From NCBI RefSeq assembly GCF_003846185.1, contig NZ_ML123034.1, positions 5,951,100-6,009,346 on the forward strand: DNA of 58,247 nucleotides, given 5' to 3'. Source of the DNA: Streptomyces sp. ADI96-02 (GTDB lineage Bacteria; Actinomycetota; Actinomycetes; Streptomycetales; Streptomycetaceae). A program made the translations under genes and the position numbers. This document shows positions 16,986 through 25,168 of the stretch, one piece after another. The notes under the pieces are model-generated. The model did no database searches and had not been told where the DNA came from. It saw nothing but the letters and a program-made list of their open reading frames with translations. Each line of letters starts with the position of its first letter. The stretch's first letter is position 1.

Positions 16986-17795
16986 TCAGGCCCGGCACAG
17001 CACCTCGCCGTGCGGGACCAGGAACCAGCCGTCGTCCTCCTCGCCCCAGGCCCGCCACGCGGCGGCGATCTCCGCCAGTCGCCCGGCGCTCGCGTGGCCG
17101 CCGGCGACCGCGTGCCGGGCGTAGACGGAGCCGGTCGTGCGGTCGGCCCACAGCCCGCTCCACCACGCCCGGTCCTGCGGAGTGGCGAAGCACCAGGCCG
17201 CCGCGGTCGGGGTGACGTCGGTGAACCCGGCGCGGCGCGCCCAGGAGAGCAGCCTGCGCCCCGCGTCCGGCTCACCGCCGTTGCCGCGGGCCACCCGGCC
17301 GTACACCTCCTGCCACGCGGTCAGCCCGGCCGACTCCGGATACCAGGCCATGGCCGCGTAGTCGCTGTCGCGCGCCGCGACGATCCCGCCGGGCCGGCAG
17401 ACGCGCCGCATCTCGCGGAGCGCCCGGACCGGGTCGCCGACGTGCTGGAGCACCTGGTGTGCGTGGACCACGTCGAAGGAGTCGTCGGGGAAGTCCAGCG
17501 CGTGGACGTCGGCGACGGCGAAGCGGACGTTGTCCAGGCCGCGTCCGGCGGACACCGCGCGTGCCTGCTCCAGGATCCCGGCGGCGGCGTCCACGGCCGT
17601 CACCCGGCCCGGCGCGACCAGCGCCGCCAGGTCCGCGGTGATGGTCCCGGGGCCGCAGCCGACGTCCAGCACCCGTGCTCCGGGCCGGAGTTCGCCGAGC
17701 AGGTAGGCGGCCGAGTTGGCGGCGGTCCGCCGGCGGTGCGAGCGCAGTACCGACTCGTGGTGGCCGTGGGTGTAGACGGCGCTCTCCTCCGCCAT
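16986..17795 (-). CDS. Class I SAM-dependent methyltransferase
   Basis: A 269-residue cytoplasmic methyltransferase of the UbiE/Methyltransf_11 type. Motif I is 'RVLDVGCGPGTITADLAAL' near residues 45-63, the acidic residue after the second strand is in 'AVDAAAGILEQAR', and motif post-I/II is 'FAVADVHALDFPDDSFDVVHAHQVLQHV'. The C-terminal half is longer than a minimal domain and rich in Trp ('EDDGWFLVPHGEVLC'), which probably forms the acceptor pocket; the acceptor is unknown. The ATG at 17795 has GAGAGAGG 9 nt upstream; the ATG at 17804 lies directly against that site and is less likely. It sits between the VOC gene and the PAP2/kinase gene, all on the minus strand, but with gaps of 65 and 103 bp. 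Confidence 0.85.
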   Translation of the reverse strand: MAEESAVYTHGHHESVLRSHRRRTAANSAAYLLGELRPGARVLDVGCGPGTITADLAALVAPGRVTAVDAAAGILEQARAVSAGRGLDNVRFAVADVHALDFPDDSFDVVHAHQVLQHVGDPVRALREMRRVCRPGGIVAARDSDYAAMAWYPESAGLTAWQEVYGRVARGNGGEPDAGRRLLSWARRAGFTDVTPTAAAWCFATPQDRAWWSGLWADRTTGSVYARHAVAGGHASAGRLAEIAAAWRAWGEEDDGWFLVPHGEVLCRA

Positions 17796-17833
17796 GGCGG
17801 GCATCCTCTCTCGACGTCGCTCGCGCCGCCGGT

Positions 17834-17859
17834 GCGGCGGTACGCACACCGTACGCCGC
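17834..17859 (-). terminator. Stem-loop between the PAP2/kinase and methyltransferase genes
   Basis: GCGGC-G-GTACG and CGTAC-GCCGC pair over 10 bp with one bulged G and a CACAC loop. It lies 40 bp after the stop of the PAP2/kinase gene on the minus strand and may end that transcript. Confidence 0.4.
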
Positions 17860-17898
17860 CATGTCGGATGATGAGATACGCGTCTTGCGATGCGGACG

Positions 17899-19404
17899 TC
17901 AGAGAGGCATCGGGCAGTAGACGGTGAGCGCCTCCGGCAGCTTGTCGATCAGCAACTCCGTCCCGGAATGGGCCACTTCGCCGTCGTACGCGTACGTCGT
18001 GCCGGGCCTCAGCCCGGAGATCCGCACCCTGCGCCGCCGCACCGCCGCGTGCGCGGGGGAGCGGGTCAGAGGACCCGCGACCGCCGCCGCGAGCAGCCGC
18101 AGACCCGGCGTCCGCCCGCCGTGCACCACCCGGACGTCCAGCAGCCCGTCCGCCAGGTTGTGGCGGCGGCCCGGCGCCGGACCCACCCGCTGGAAGAGGC
18201 CGTTGCCGACGAAGAGCAGCCACAACGGCCGCCTGCGGCCCTGGAGTTCCGCCTCCAGCGGCCGTTGGCCGCGCAGCACGTGCAACGCGGCGAGCACCCC
18301 GGCGGGCCAGCCGCCGATCCGGGGCGACCAGTGCTCCCGGGTGCGCACCAGCTCCGGATAGACGCCCAGCGAGAAGGCGTTGAGGAAGTAGCCGTCCGCC
18401 CCGTCCGGACCGTTCGGGCCCGGACGGAACCGCCCGAGGTCCACCTGTATGGCGGCGCCCGCGGTCAGCGCCGCCGCCGTGTCGTGGACCGTCTCGATGC
18501 CCACGTCGTAGGCGAAGTGGTTCAGCGTGCCGCCCGGGAAGACCGCCAGCGGCATCCCGTGGGTCGCCGCGACGGACGCCGCGAGGTTGACCGTGCCGTC
18601 ACCGCCGCACACACCCAGCGCCCGGCCCCGGCCCGCCGCCCGCTCCAGAGCCGTGGACAGCTCGCCCGGCGCGCACTCCACCACCTCCGCGCGCGGCAGC
18701 ACGTCCCGCACCAGCGACGCGGTGGCGAGCGCGGTGCCCGACTCCTGGTTCACCACCACCACGAGATCCTGGCCCGCGGGCAGCGCCGGAGCCTCGCCGG
18801 GCGGGCGGCCCGGCGCGGGCAGCTGCCCCCGCGTCGGCACCAGCCCGCGCAGGGCGAACGCGGCCCCGACGCCGAGCGCCGCACCGGCCAGCACATCGCT
18901 CGGATAGTGGACCCCGGTGTAGACGCGGGAGGCGGCGACCGCCACCGCGACCGGGGCGACGACCGCGCCCCAGCCCTTGGACTCCAGGGCCACCCCGGTG
19001 GCGAAGGCCGCCGCGGAGGCCGCGTGACCGGAGGGGAAGGACGTGGTCACCGGCTGCCGCTTCAGCTGCCGCACCATCGGCACCAGATCGAGGATCGGCC
19101 GCTCCCTGCGCACCGCGCCCTTGCCGACCGTGTTGATCGCCGCGGAGGCCACGGCCAGGGACGCGACGCCGCGCAGCGCCGCACGGCGCGACCGCGCACT
19201 GCTGCCGAGCGCCGCCATGCCCGCCGCCGCCCCGAACCAGAGCAGCCCGTGGTTGGCGCTCCGGCTCAGCTTCGGCAGCAGCGGGTCGGCTCCGGGCCAG
19301 TGCCGGCCCGCGACGTTCTGGAAGACGGCCAGGTCCCGTGCTTGCAGCCAGCTCCGCAGCCGCGCTGAGGCGGGGGCGGCCGGCGAGGTGTTCGGTGACG
19401 ACAT
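17899..19404 (-). CDS. Bifunctional PAP2 phosphatase / diacylglycerol kinase family protein
   Basis: A 501-residue fusion. Residues 1-190 are a PAP2 phosphatase with all three motifs: 'GKGAVRRERP' (KxxxxxxRP), 'SFPSGHAA' (PSGH) and 'SRVYTGVHYPSDVLAG' (SRxxxxxHxxxD). Residues about 205-501 are a diacylglycerol/sphingosine kinase catalytic domain with the nucleotide loop 'VCGGDGTVN' near 268. The first half has hydrophobic helices for the membrane; the second faces the cytoplasm. Such fusions are common in Streptomyces and presumably interconvert phosphatidate and diacylglycerol, or act on isoprenoid phosphates; direction and substrate are not shown. The gene is divergent from the aminotransferase-fold gene across 270 bp. 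Confidence 0.9.
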   Translation of the reverse strand: MSSPNTSPAAPASARLRSWLQARDLAVFQNVAGRHWPGADPLLPKLSRSANHGLLWFGAAAGMAALGSSARSRRAALRGVASLAVASAAINTVGKGAVRRERPILDLVPMVRQLKRQPVTTSFPSGHAASAAAFATGVALESKGWGAVVAPVAVAVAASRVYTGVHYPSDVLAGAALGVGAAFALRGLVPTRGQLPAPGRPPGEAPALPAGQDLVVVVNQESGTALATASLVRDVLPRAEVVECAPGELSTALERAAGRGRALGVCGGDGTVNLAASVAATHGMPLAVFPGGTLNHFAYDVGIETVHDTAAALTAGAAIQVDLGRFRPGPNGPDGADGYFLNAFSLGVYPELVRTREHWSPRIGGWPAGVLAALHVLRGQRPLEAELQGRRRPLWLLFVGNGLFQRVGPAPGRRHNLADGLLDVRVVHGGRTPGLRLLAAAVAGPLTRSPAHAAVRRRRVRISGLRPGTTYAYDGEVAHSGTELLIDKLPEALTVYCPMPL

Positions 19405-19674
19405 GGCTCAGCGAATACCCGTCCCGGCCGCGCTGAACCAGGAGGCGCGCTGAGAGCCTCGCCACCCGTCGGCGCGGACCGTCCGGCCGGGCCGGCCGCG
19501 CGTGCGCCCGGCTGCGCCATTGGGCGGGCGGCCCGGCTCGAACCTCCGTATAAAGGCGGTGGGGCCGCACGAGGCGGCGCAGGGCCGCGCGGGGGTGGTC
19601 GGGCCGCTCGGCCCGGCCGGGTGCCGCCCCGGGGCCGGGTCCCGTCGCCTGGCGAGCCGCTGAGGAGGACCGTC

Positions 19675-20880
19675 ATGCGCGAGGACCACGGCCCCGTACG
19701 CTACGGGCCGCCCGCCCCCGACCCCGGCCTGCCCGTGCTCCCGGAACTGGCCGCCGTCCTCTCCGGCGCGGCCGGGCGCACCCGCCCCGAGCCGCCCGGC
19801 GGCGGCAGCGCGCTGCGCGAGGCAGCCCGCGCCTACTGGGACCGGCGCGGGCTGCACGGCGGGCCGGAGCACATCGCCGCCGCCCCCGGAGCGCAGCCGC
19901 TCCTCTTCGCCCTGATCGGCTCGCACGGCGGCGACGTCCTCATGCCCCGCCCCTGCCCGGCCGCCTGGATGCCGCAGGCCCGGCTGCTCGGACGGCCCGC
20001 CTACCACGTACCGACCCCGGCCGAGTGCGGCGGCGTCCCCGACCCCTACGCGCTCCTGGAGACCGTGCGCCGGGTGCGCGCCGAGGGCGGCCGGCCCCGG
20101 CTGCTGCTGCTCTCCGTGGCCGACGACCCCACCGCCACCGTCGCCCCGCCCGAACTCGTCCGCGAGGCGTGCGAGGCCGCGATCGGCGAGGGGATGCACG
20201 TCGTCAGCGACGAGACCTGGCGCGACACCGTCCACCGCCCCCGCGACACCGTGCTGCTCAGCCCGGCCGAGATGTGCCCCGACGACGTCACCGTGATCAG
20301 CGACCTCTCCGGCGCCCTGACCCCCGCCGCCTGGCCGGTCGCCGTCGCCCGCTTCCCGGACACCGTACGGTCGGCGGCCCGCCACGCCCGCACCCTGGAC
20401 ATCCTCACCGCGCTGGGCGCCCTCGTCGCCGGCCCGCTCGCCCAGGCCGCCGCGCACGCGCTGCGGGAGCCGGACGCCGTCCGCGACCGGATCCGCCGGG
20501 CCGCCGGGCTGCACAGCGCCGTCGCAGCGGCTGCCCACCGCGCGGTCCTGGCCTGCGGCGCGCTCGCCCGGCCGCCCCAGGCGGGCCGGCACCTCTACGC
20601 CGACCTCGGCCCGCTCCGCCCCCGGCTGGCCGCCCTGGGCGTCACCGACTCCATGGAACTGGAGGAGTACCTCACCGACCGGCTCCGCGCCCCGACACCG
20701 GGCGGGCACCGCTTCGGCGACGAACTGGGCGCGCTGCGCGTACGGCTGGGCACCGGACCGCTGCTGGGCGCCACGCCGCAGGAGCGGTCAGCGTCCCTCA
20801 CCGCCCCGGAGCCCCTGGAATCGCCGCACGTGGCACGGGCGCTGAGCAGGTTCGCGGCGGCGCTCGGCGAACTGCGGTGA
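19675..20880 (+). CDS. Aminotransferase-fold protein lacking the PLP lysine (no lysine in 401 residues)
   Basis: A 401-residue protein that follows the class I/II aminotransferase order: small domain and substrate hinge, 'GAQPLLFALIGSHGGDVLMPRPC', an NPxNPTG equivalent, 'VVSDETWRDTVH' for the DE-Y/W-DL motif, then the region where the Schiff-base lysine lies. Here that region reads 'VISDLSGALTPAAWPVAVAR' where active enzymes have S-x-S-K and a GxRxG arginine; both Lys and Arg are gone, and NPTG has become DDPTA. Reading the whole gene I find no AAA or AAG codon in frame. It cannot form the internal aldimine, so it is either a non-catalytic binding protein or uses another chemistry. GAGGAGG lies 7 nt before the ATG. 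It stands alone, divergent from PAP2/kinase and convergent with DedA. Confidence 0.8.
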   Translation: MREDHGPVRYGPPAPDPGLPVLPELAAVLSGAAGRTRPEPPGGGSALREAARAYWDRRGLHGGPEHIAAAPGAQPLLFALIGSHGGDVLMPRPCPAAWMPQARLLGRPAYHVPTPAECGGVPDPYALLETVRRVRAEGGRPRLLLLSVADDPTATVAPPELVREACEAAIGEGMHVVSDETWRDTVHRPRDTVLLSPAEMCPDDVTVISDLSGALTPAAWPVAVARFPDTVRSAARHARTLDILTALGALVAGPLAQAAAHALREPDAVRDRIRRAAGLHSAVAAAAHRAVLACGALARPPQAGRHLYADLGPLRPRLAALGVTDSMELEEYLTDRLRAPTPGGHRFGDELGALRVRLGTGPLLGATPQERSASLTAPEPLESPHVARALSRFAAALGELR

Positions 20881-20918
20881 ACCCGCCCCGCAGGAGCCCG
20901 CCGATGACGGAACAGGGC

Positions 20919-20970
20919 GAGCGAAGAGTGCGAGCGAACAGGTCGAGCGAAGAGGTCGAGCGAAGAGTGC
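20919..20970. repeat. Four tandem copies of a 13-bp unit
   Basis: The units are GAGCGAAGAGTGC, GAGCGAACAGGTC, GAGCGAAGAGGTC and GAGCGAAGAGTGC, head to tail without spacers. They fill the 100-bp gap between the convergent aminotransferase-fold and DedA genes, ending 10 bp before the DedA stop. Confidence 0.85.
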
Positions 20971-20980
20971 TCCCGGACGC

Positions 20981-21628
20981 TCAGCCCGTAGCGCCCGACT
21001 CGTCGCCCCACCGCGACCGCAGCCTGCGCCACAGCGCCGGAGCACCGCTGATCAGCAGCGTCAGCCCGACCGCCGCCACGACGCCCTGCCACGGCTCCGG
21101 GAAGAGCGAACCGCCGAGTATCCCGATCAGCTGGTAGGTCGCCGCCCACGCCAGGCAGGCCGGCACATCCCCCCGGGCGAACCGCCGCAGCGGCATCCGC
21201 CCCAGCAGGCACGCCAGCATCACCGGAATCCGCCCGGCCGGCACCAGCCGGGAGAGCACCAGGACCATCCCGCCGTGCTCGTCCAGCTTGGCCCGCGCCT
21301 GCTCCAGCCGCTCCGGCGCGGCCCGGCGGGTGATCGCCGCCAGCCACTTCGACCCGTTCTTCGACCGCACCCCGCGCTGCCCCAGCCAGTACAGGCAGAC
21401 ATCGCCGAGGAACGCCGCCGTGGACGCCACCGCGAACACCACCAGCAGCGCGAGGGGCGAGGTCTGATGGAAGGCGACCACCGCCGCCGAACTGACCAGC
21501 GCCCCCGTCGGCACCACCGGGACCAGCGAGCCCAGCGCCACCAGCGTGAACAGCGTCGGATAGCCGACGGCCTGCCGGGCCGACTCGGTGGGCAGCTCCC
21601 GCACCACCGACTGGATCTCCTCGATCAC
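20981..21628 (-). CDS. DedA family membrane protein
   Basis: A 215-residue DedA/SNARE-associated (VTT domain) protein. It has four to five hydrophobic segments and the family signature region: 'LGSLVPVVPTGALVSSAAVVA' for the first re-entrant element and 'EHGGMVLVLSRLVPAGRIPVMLACLLGRMPLRRFARGDVPACLAWA' for the F/L-x-R-x-x-P-x-x-R element. DedA proteins move undecaprenyl phosphate or other lipids across the membrane. The start is GTG at 21628 with GGAGG 7 nt upstream, and this GTGA overlaps the stop of the UlaG-like gene, so the two form an operon. Confidence 0.85.
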   Translation of the reverse strand: MIEEIQSVVRELPTESARQAVGYPTLFTLVALGSLVPVVPTGALVSSAAVVAFHQTSPLALLVVFAVASTAAFLGDVCLYWLGQRGVRSKNGSKWLAAITRRAAPERLEQARAKLDEHGGMVLVLSRLVPAGRIPVMLACLLGRMPLRRFARGDVPACLAWAATYQLIGILGGSLFPEPWQGVVAAVGLTLLISGAPALWRRLRSRWGDESGATG

Positions 21629-22407
21629 CGCCCGGCCTCCGGCCGGACCCGCTCGCCGTGCGCCGGCACGTGCACCGCCACTTCCGGAGCGCGCTTCGCC
21701 GCCTGCCGGACGAACTCGTCGCCCGGCGCGTGGAACTCGTGGGGCCGCACCCCGTCCAGCCCGATCGGCCAGTAGGTGCCGTAGTGCACCGGCACCGCCG
21801 AGCGCGGCGCCAGCCGGGCCAGCGCCTCCGCCGCGCGGGCCGGGTCCAGGTGGCCGTGCCCGAGGTACGGACCCCAGCCGCCCACCGGCAGCAGCGCCAC
21901 GTCCACCGGGCCCACCGCCTCCGCCATCCCGTCGAAGAGCCCGGTGTCCCCGGCGAAGTACGTCCGCGCCTCGCCCTCGACCACATAGCCGAGCGCGGGC
22001 GCCCGCTGCGGCCCGACCGGCAGCCGCCGGCCGTCGTGCAGCGCCGGAACCGCGCGCACCCGCACCGCCCCCACCCGGACCTCGTCGCCCGCCCGCACCT
22101 CGGTCACGCGCAGCCGCCGGGCCCGCCGCAGCGCCCGCAGCCCCGGCACGGCCGCCGACGCCCCGTACGGCACGATCAGCCGGGTGCCGGGCGCCAGCCT
22201 GGCCAGCGACGGCAGATGCAGATGGTCGGAGTGCAGATGGGAGACGAGCACCGCCTCGGCGACCGCGGCCTGCGGCGGCGGCACCGCGCCCCGGCGGCGG
22301 CGCAGATGCGCGAAGCGCCGTACGAACAGGGGATCGGTCAGCACCCGGACCCCCGAGTCCTCGATCGTGCAGGTGGCATGACCCCACCACGTGACGTCCA
22401 CCGGCAC
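21625..22407 (-). CDS. UlaG-like metallo-beta-lactamase-fold hydrolase
   Basis: A 260-residue protein of the UlaG/NAPE-PLD-like branch of the metallo-beta-lactamase superfamily. It begins with the branch hallmark 'VTWWGHATCTIED', carries the metal motif 'SHLHSDHLHL' (HxHxDH near 56-64), then 'YFAGDTGLF' (bridging Asp) and 'HYGTYWPIG' (late His). These enzymes cut phosphodiester or lactone bonds, often of phospholipids, which would fit its coupling to the DedA lipid transporter, but this is inference. The GTG at 22407 has GAGGAGG 5 nt upstream. The stop overlaps the DedA start by 4 nt. A run of 21-bp repeats lies upstream. Confidence 0.88.
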   Translation of the reverse strand: MPVDVTWWGHATCTIEDSGVRVLTDPLFVRRFAHLRRRRGAVPPPQAAVAEAVLVSHLHSDHLHLPSLARLAPGTRLIVPYGASAAVPGLRALRRARRLRVTEVRAGDEVRVGAVRVRAVPALHDGRRLPVGPQRAPALGYVVEGEARTYFAGDTGLFDGMAEAVGPVDVALLPVGGWGPYLGHGHLDPARAAEALARLAPRSAVPVHYGTYWPIGLDGVRPHEFHAPGDEFVRQAAKRAPEVAVHVPAHGERVRPEAGR

Positions 22408-22557
22408 GTCCGCCTCCTCACCAGGTCCCGGAAGGCCCCCTGCCCCGGGGCGGCGCACCCCATGCGGCACCGGGGCGCTCCCGGGTACGAGCCTAAGGGA
22501 CAGCCGTGGAGCGCCTGCCGGCTCTCCCGGCCCGCCGCGCTCCGCGACGGCCGCCGG

Positions 22558-22656
22558 GCGCACCACCCTTCCCGAGCGCACCACCATCCGCACCGGGCGC
22601 ACCACCATCCGTCCCGGGCGCACCACCACCCTTCCCGAGCGCACCACCGCCCGTCC
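22558..22656. repeat. Five tandem copies of a 21-bp unit
   Basis: The unit is close to GCGCACCACCATCCGTCCCGG. Copies start at 22558, 22576, 22597, 22618 and 22639; the first and last are 18 bp. They lie in the 342-bp gap between the divergent UlaG-like and phosphodiesterase genes and code for nothing recognisable; the rest of that gap holds only the palindrome noted separately. Confidence 0.85.
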
Positions 22657-22701
22657 GGCGACACCGCCGGACGGGGTGCGCCGCTGTGAAAGGCTGGGCT
22701 G

Positions 22702-22725
22702 GGGCCCGGACGTCCGGGCCCGGAC
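22702..22725. promoter_or_regulatory. Nested palindromes before the membrane phosphodiesterase gene
   Basis: GGGCCCGGACGTCCGGGCCC (22702-22721) is a perfect 20-bp palindrome, and GTCCGGGCCCGGAC (22712-22725) is a second, overlapping 14-bp one. They could form alternative hairpins or be an operator. They end 24 bp before the GTG start at 22750. Confidence 0.45.
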
Positions 22726-22749
22726 CGAGAGGGCGTGAAGGGGACCGGC

Positions 22750-25038
22750 GTGGCTGAGGGGCGATGGTGGCGTACGGCGGGCGGGGCGGTGCTGCGGGTG
22801 ATCGCGGTCTGGGCCGTGTCCACGCTCACCATGCTCGTGCTCGCCGGGATCCTGCCCGACTTCCGGCTCCAGTCCCACGACGGCGACTCGATCACCAGGA
22901 CCGCCTTCACCGCGGCCTGGGGCGCGGGCGCGTTCGGCCTGCTCTCCGCCCTGGTGTGGCCCGTCCTGGTGCGGGCACTGCTCGTCGTGCCCGCACTGGT
23001 CCTCGGCGCGCTGGTGTTCTTCCTCAACGGCTCGCTGCTGCTGATAGCGCTCAGCCTGATCCCGGACGACCGCGGCGCCGCCAACCCGGAGACCGCGGTC
23101 GTCGTCGCGGCCGTCATGTCCGCCGTCGCCTCCGCCACCTCCACGGCCCTCGCCGTACGCGACGACGACGCCTACCGCCGCCGGCTCTCCCGCCTCGCCT
23201 ACCGCCGCCGCAGGCGCGGCGCCTCCCGGGCCGGGGCCGAACCCGGCCGCGACGGGCCGCCCGGCACCGTCTTCCTCCAGCTCGACGGCGTCGGCCACGA
23301 CGTCCTGACCAGGGCCGCGGCCGACGGCCTCATGCCGACCGTCGCCGGCTGGCTCGCCGACTCCTTTGGCCACCGCCTCACGCCCTGGCGCACCGACTGG
23401 TCCAGCCAGACCGGCGCCAGCCAGCTGGCCATCCTGCACGGCACCAACCACGACGTGCCCGCGTTCCGCTGGTACGAGAAGGAGACCGGCACCGTCATGG
23501 TCTCCAGCCGCCCCGCCAGCGCCCTGGAGATGCAGCGCCGCGCCATCGCCCGCACCCGCGACGGCGGCCTGCTCGCCGTCGACGGCGCGAGCCGCGGCAA
23601 CCTCTTCGGCGGCGGGGCCGGCCAGCTCGCCCTGGTCCTGTCCATGGCCGCCCGGCGCGGCAAGGGCCGCCGCTCGCGGGCCGGCTACTTCGCGTACTTC
23701 TCCGACCCGGCCAACGCCGTGCGCACCGCCCTCTCGTTCGTCGCGGAGGTCGTCCGGGAGATCGTCCAGTCGACCCGCGCCCGCGCCCGCGGGACGTCCC
23801 CGCGAGTCAAGCGCGGCGGCCTCTACCCCTTCATCCGGGCCTTCGCCACCGTCGTGGAGCGCGACGTGGTCGTCGCCGCCGTCCTCGGCGACATGTTCGC
23901 CGGGCGGACCGCCGTCTACGCCGACCTCGTCGCCTACGACGAGGTCGCCCACCACTCCGGGCCGCACAGCCGCGACGCCGAGAAGGTCCTCGAACGCCTC
24001 GACCGGTCCCTGGCGCTGATCGCCGAGATCGCCGACCACACCCCGCGCGACTACCGGATCGTGCTCCTCTCCGACCACGGCCAGAGCCACGGCGAGACGT
24101 TCGCCGGAAAGTACGGGCTCACCCTCAAGGACCTGGTACGCGCGGGCTGCGGGCTGCCCGTACCGCGCCGCGCCCAGCGCACCGGCAGCGCCTCCGAGGC
24201 CCGCGACGCCGTCCGCATCGCCCTGCGCCGCCCGGTCGAGGGGCAGGAGGCCGAGCACCCGGCCAAACCCTCCGACCCCGTCGTGCTGGCCTCCGGCAAC
24301 CTCGGCCTGCTCTCCTTCCCCGACATCGAGGGCCGCGCCTCCCGCGAGCAGATGGACCGCCGCCACCCGGCCCTGCTCGGCACCCTCGCCAACCACCCAG
24401 GCATCGGCTTCCTCCTCGTACGCAGCGAGGAGCACGGCTCGGTGGTGATGGGGCCGGGCGGAACCGAGGTCCCGGTGGCCGAACTGGCGGACGGCGAGGG
24501 GCCGCTCGCGGACTTCGGCCCCGGTGCGGCGGCGGCGGTGCGGCGCACCGACACCTTCCCGCACGTGGCCGATGTCATGATCAACTCGATGTACGACCCG
24601 GAGACCGGGACCGTGCACGCCTTCGAGGAGCAGATCGGCTCGCACGGCGGGCTCGGCGGCGAGCAGTCCCGGGCGTTCCTGCTCTGGCCGCGCGGCATGG
24701 CCGACCCGCTGGACATCGTGGCCGCCGAGACGGCCGAGGGCGCTCCACCGCCTCCCGGCGGCGGACTGGTCGGGGCCGAGGCCGTGCACCGGGTGCTGAC
24801 GTGCTGGCTGCTGGAGCACTCCGGGCCGCAGGTGCCGGTGCGCCCGCAGGGCTTCGGGGGCGTCGCCCGCGCGGACGAGCCGTTCCCGGGACAGGCGCAG
24901 CGGGGCGGGGACCCAGGACGCGCCTCTCCCGCGCCGCCTGCTCGGACGCTGCTGCCGCCGCCCGCCGAGGCCCCGCGGCCGGGCCGGGCGACGGCGCGCG
25001 AGGGCCGCCCGGACGCGCCCGGCCCGACCGCGGGCTGA
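22750..25038 (+). CDS. Membrane-anchored alkaline phosphatase-superfamily phosphodiesterase
   Basis: A 762-residue protein. Residues 1-140 carry four hydrophobic helices ('VIAVWAVSTLTMLVLAGIL', 'WPVLVRALLVVPALVLGALVFFL', 'AVVVAAVMSAVASATSTALAV'), a segment labelled phage-holin-like in similar proteins. From about 168 a type I phosphodiesterase/nucleotide pyrophosphatase domain follows: metal Asp in 'LDGVGHDVL', a Thr/Ser-rich 'SSQTGASQLAILHG' in the nucleophile region, Asp/His in 'YDEVAHHSGPH' and the canonical 'LSDHGQSHG'. The C-terminal 70 residues are Pro/Ala/Arg-rich and probably disordered. The substrate is unknown; an envelope polymer or lipid headgroup is possible. The GTG at 22750 has AGGGGA 5 nt upstream; the GTG at 22735 would overlap it. 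Confidence 0.82.
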   Translation: MAEGRWWRTAGGAVLRVIAVWAVSTLTMLVLAGILPDFRLQSHDGDSITRTAFTAAWGAGAFGLLSALVWPVLVRALLVVPALVLGALVFFLNGSLLLIALSLIPDDRGAANPETAVVVAAVMSAVASATSTALAVRDDDAYRRRLSRLAYRRRRRGASRAGAEPGRDGPPGTVFLQLDGVGHDVLTRAAADGLMPTVAGWLADSFGHRLTPWRTDWSSQTGASQLAILHGTNHDVPAFRWYEKETGTVMVSSRPASALEMQRRAIARTRDGGLLAVDGASRGNLFGGGAGQLALVLSMAARRGKGRRSRAGYFAYFSDPANAVRTALSFVAEVVREIVQSTRARARGTSPRVKRGGLYPFIRAFATVVERDVVVAAVLGDMFAGRTAVYADLVAYDEVAHHSGPHSRDAEKVLERLDRSLALIAEIADHTPRDYRIVLLSDHGQSHGETFAGKYGLTLKDLVRAGCGLPVPRRAQRTGSASEARDAVRIALRRPVEGQEAEHPAKPSDPVVLASGNLGLLSFPDIEGRASREQMDRRHPALLGTLANHPGIGFLLVRSEEHGSVVMGPGGTEVPVAELADGEGPLADFGPGAAAAVRRTDTFPHVADVMINSMYDPETGTVHAFEEQIGSHGGLGGEQSRAFLLWPRGMADPLDIVAAETAEGAPPPPGGGLVGAEAVHRVLTCWLLEHSGPQVPVRPQGFGGVARADEPFPGQAQRGGDPGRASPAPPARTLLPPPAEAPRPGRATAREGRPDAPGPTAG

Positions 25039-25168
25039 CCGGCCGCCCGGCTCCCGTCAGGCCGACTGCCGCCGGACGGGCGACGGCGGGAAGACCGCGG
25101 AGGGCCAGAGGCCGGCCGGATGACCGGTCGCGGGGGCGTTGTCAGTGGTGGGCGGCAGGATGGTGGCC

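Noticed and set aside
20919..22656. Tandem repeats considered as CRISPR arrays
   Set aside because: Units of 13 and 21 bp follow each other without spacers, and no cas genes are present.
22750..23170. Holin-like N-terminus as a sign of prophage
   Set aside because: It is the membrane anchor of a phosphodiesterase found in actinobacterial chromosomes; there are no phage genes nearby.
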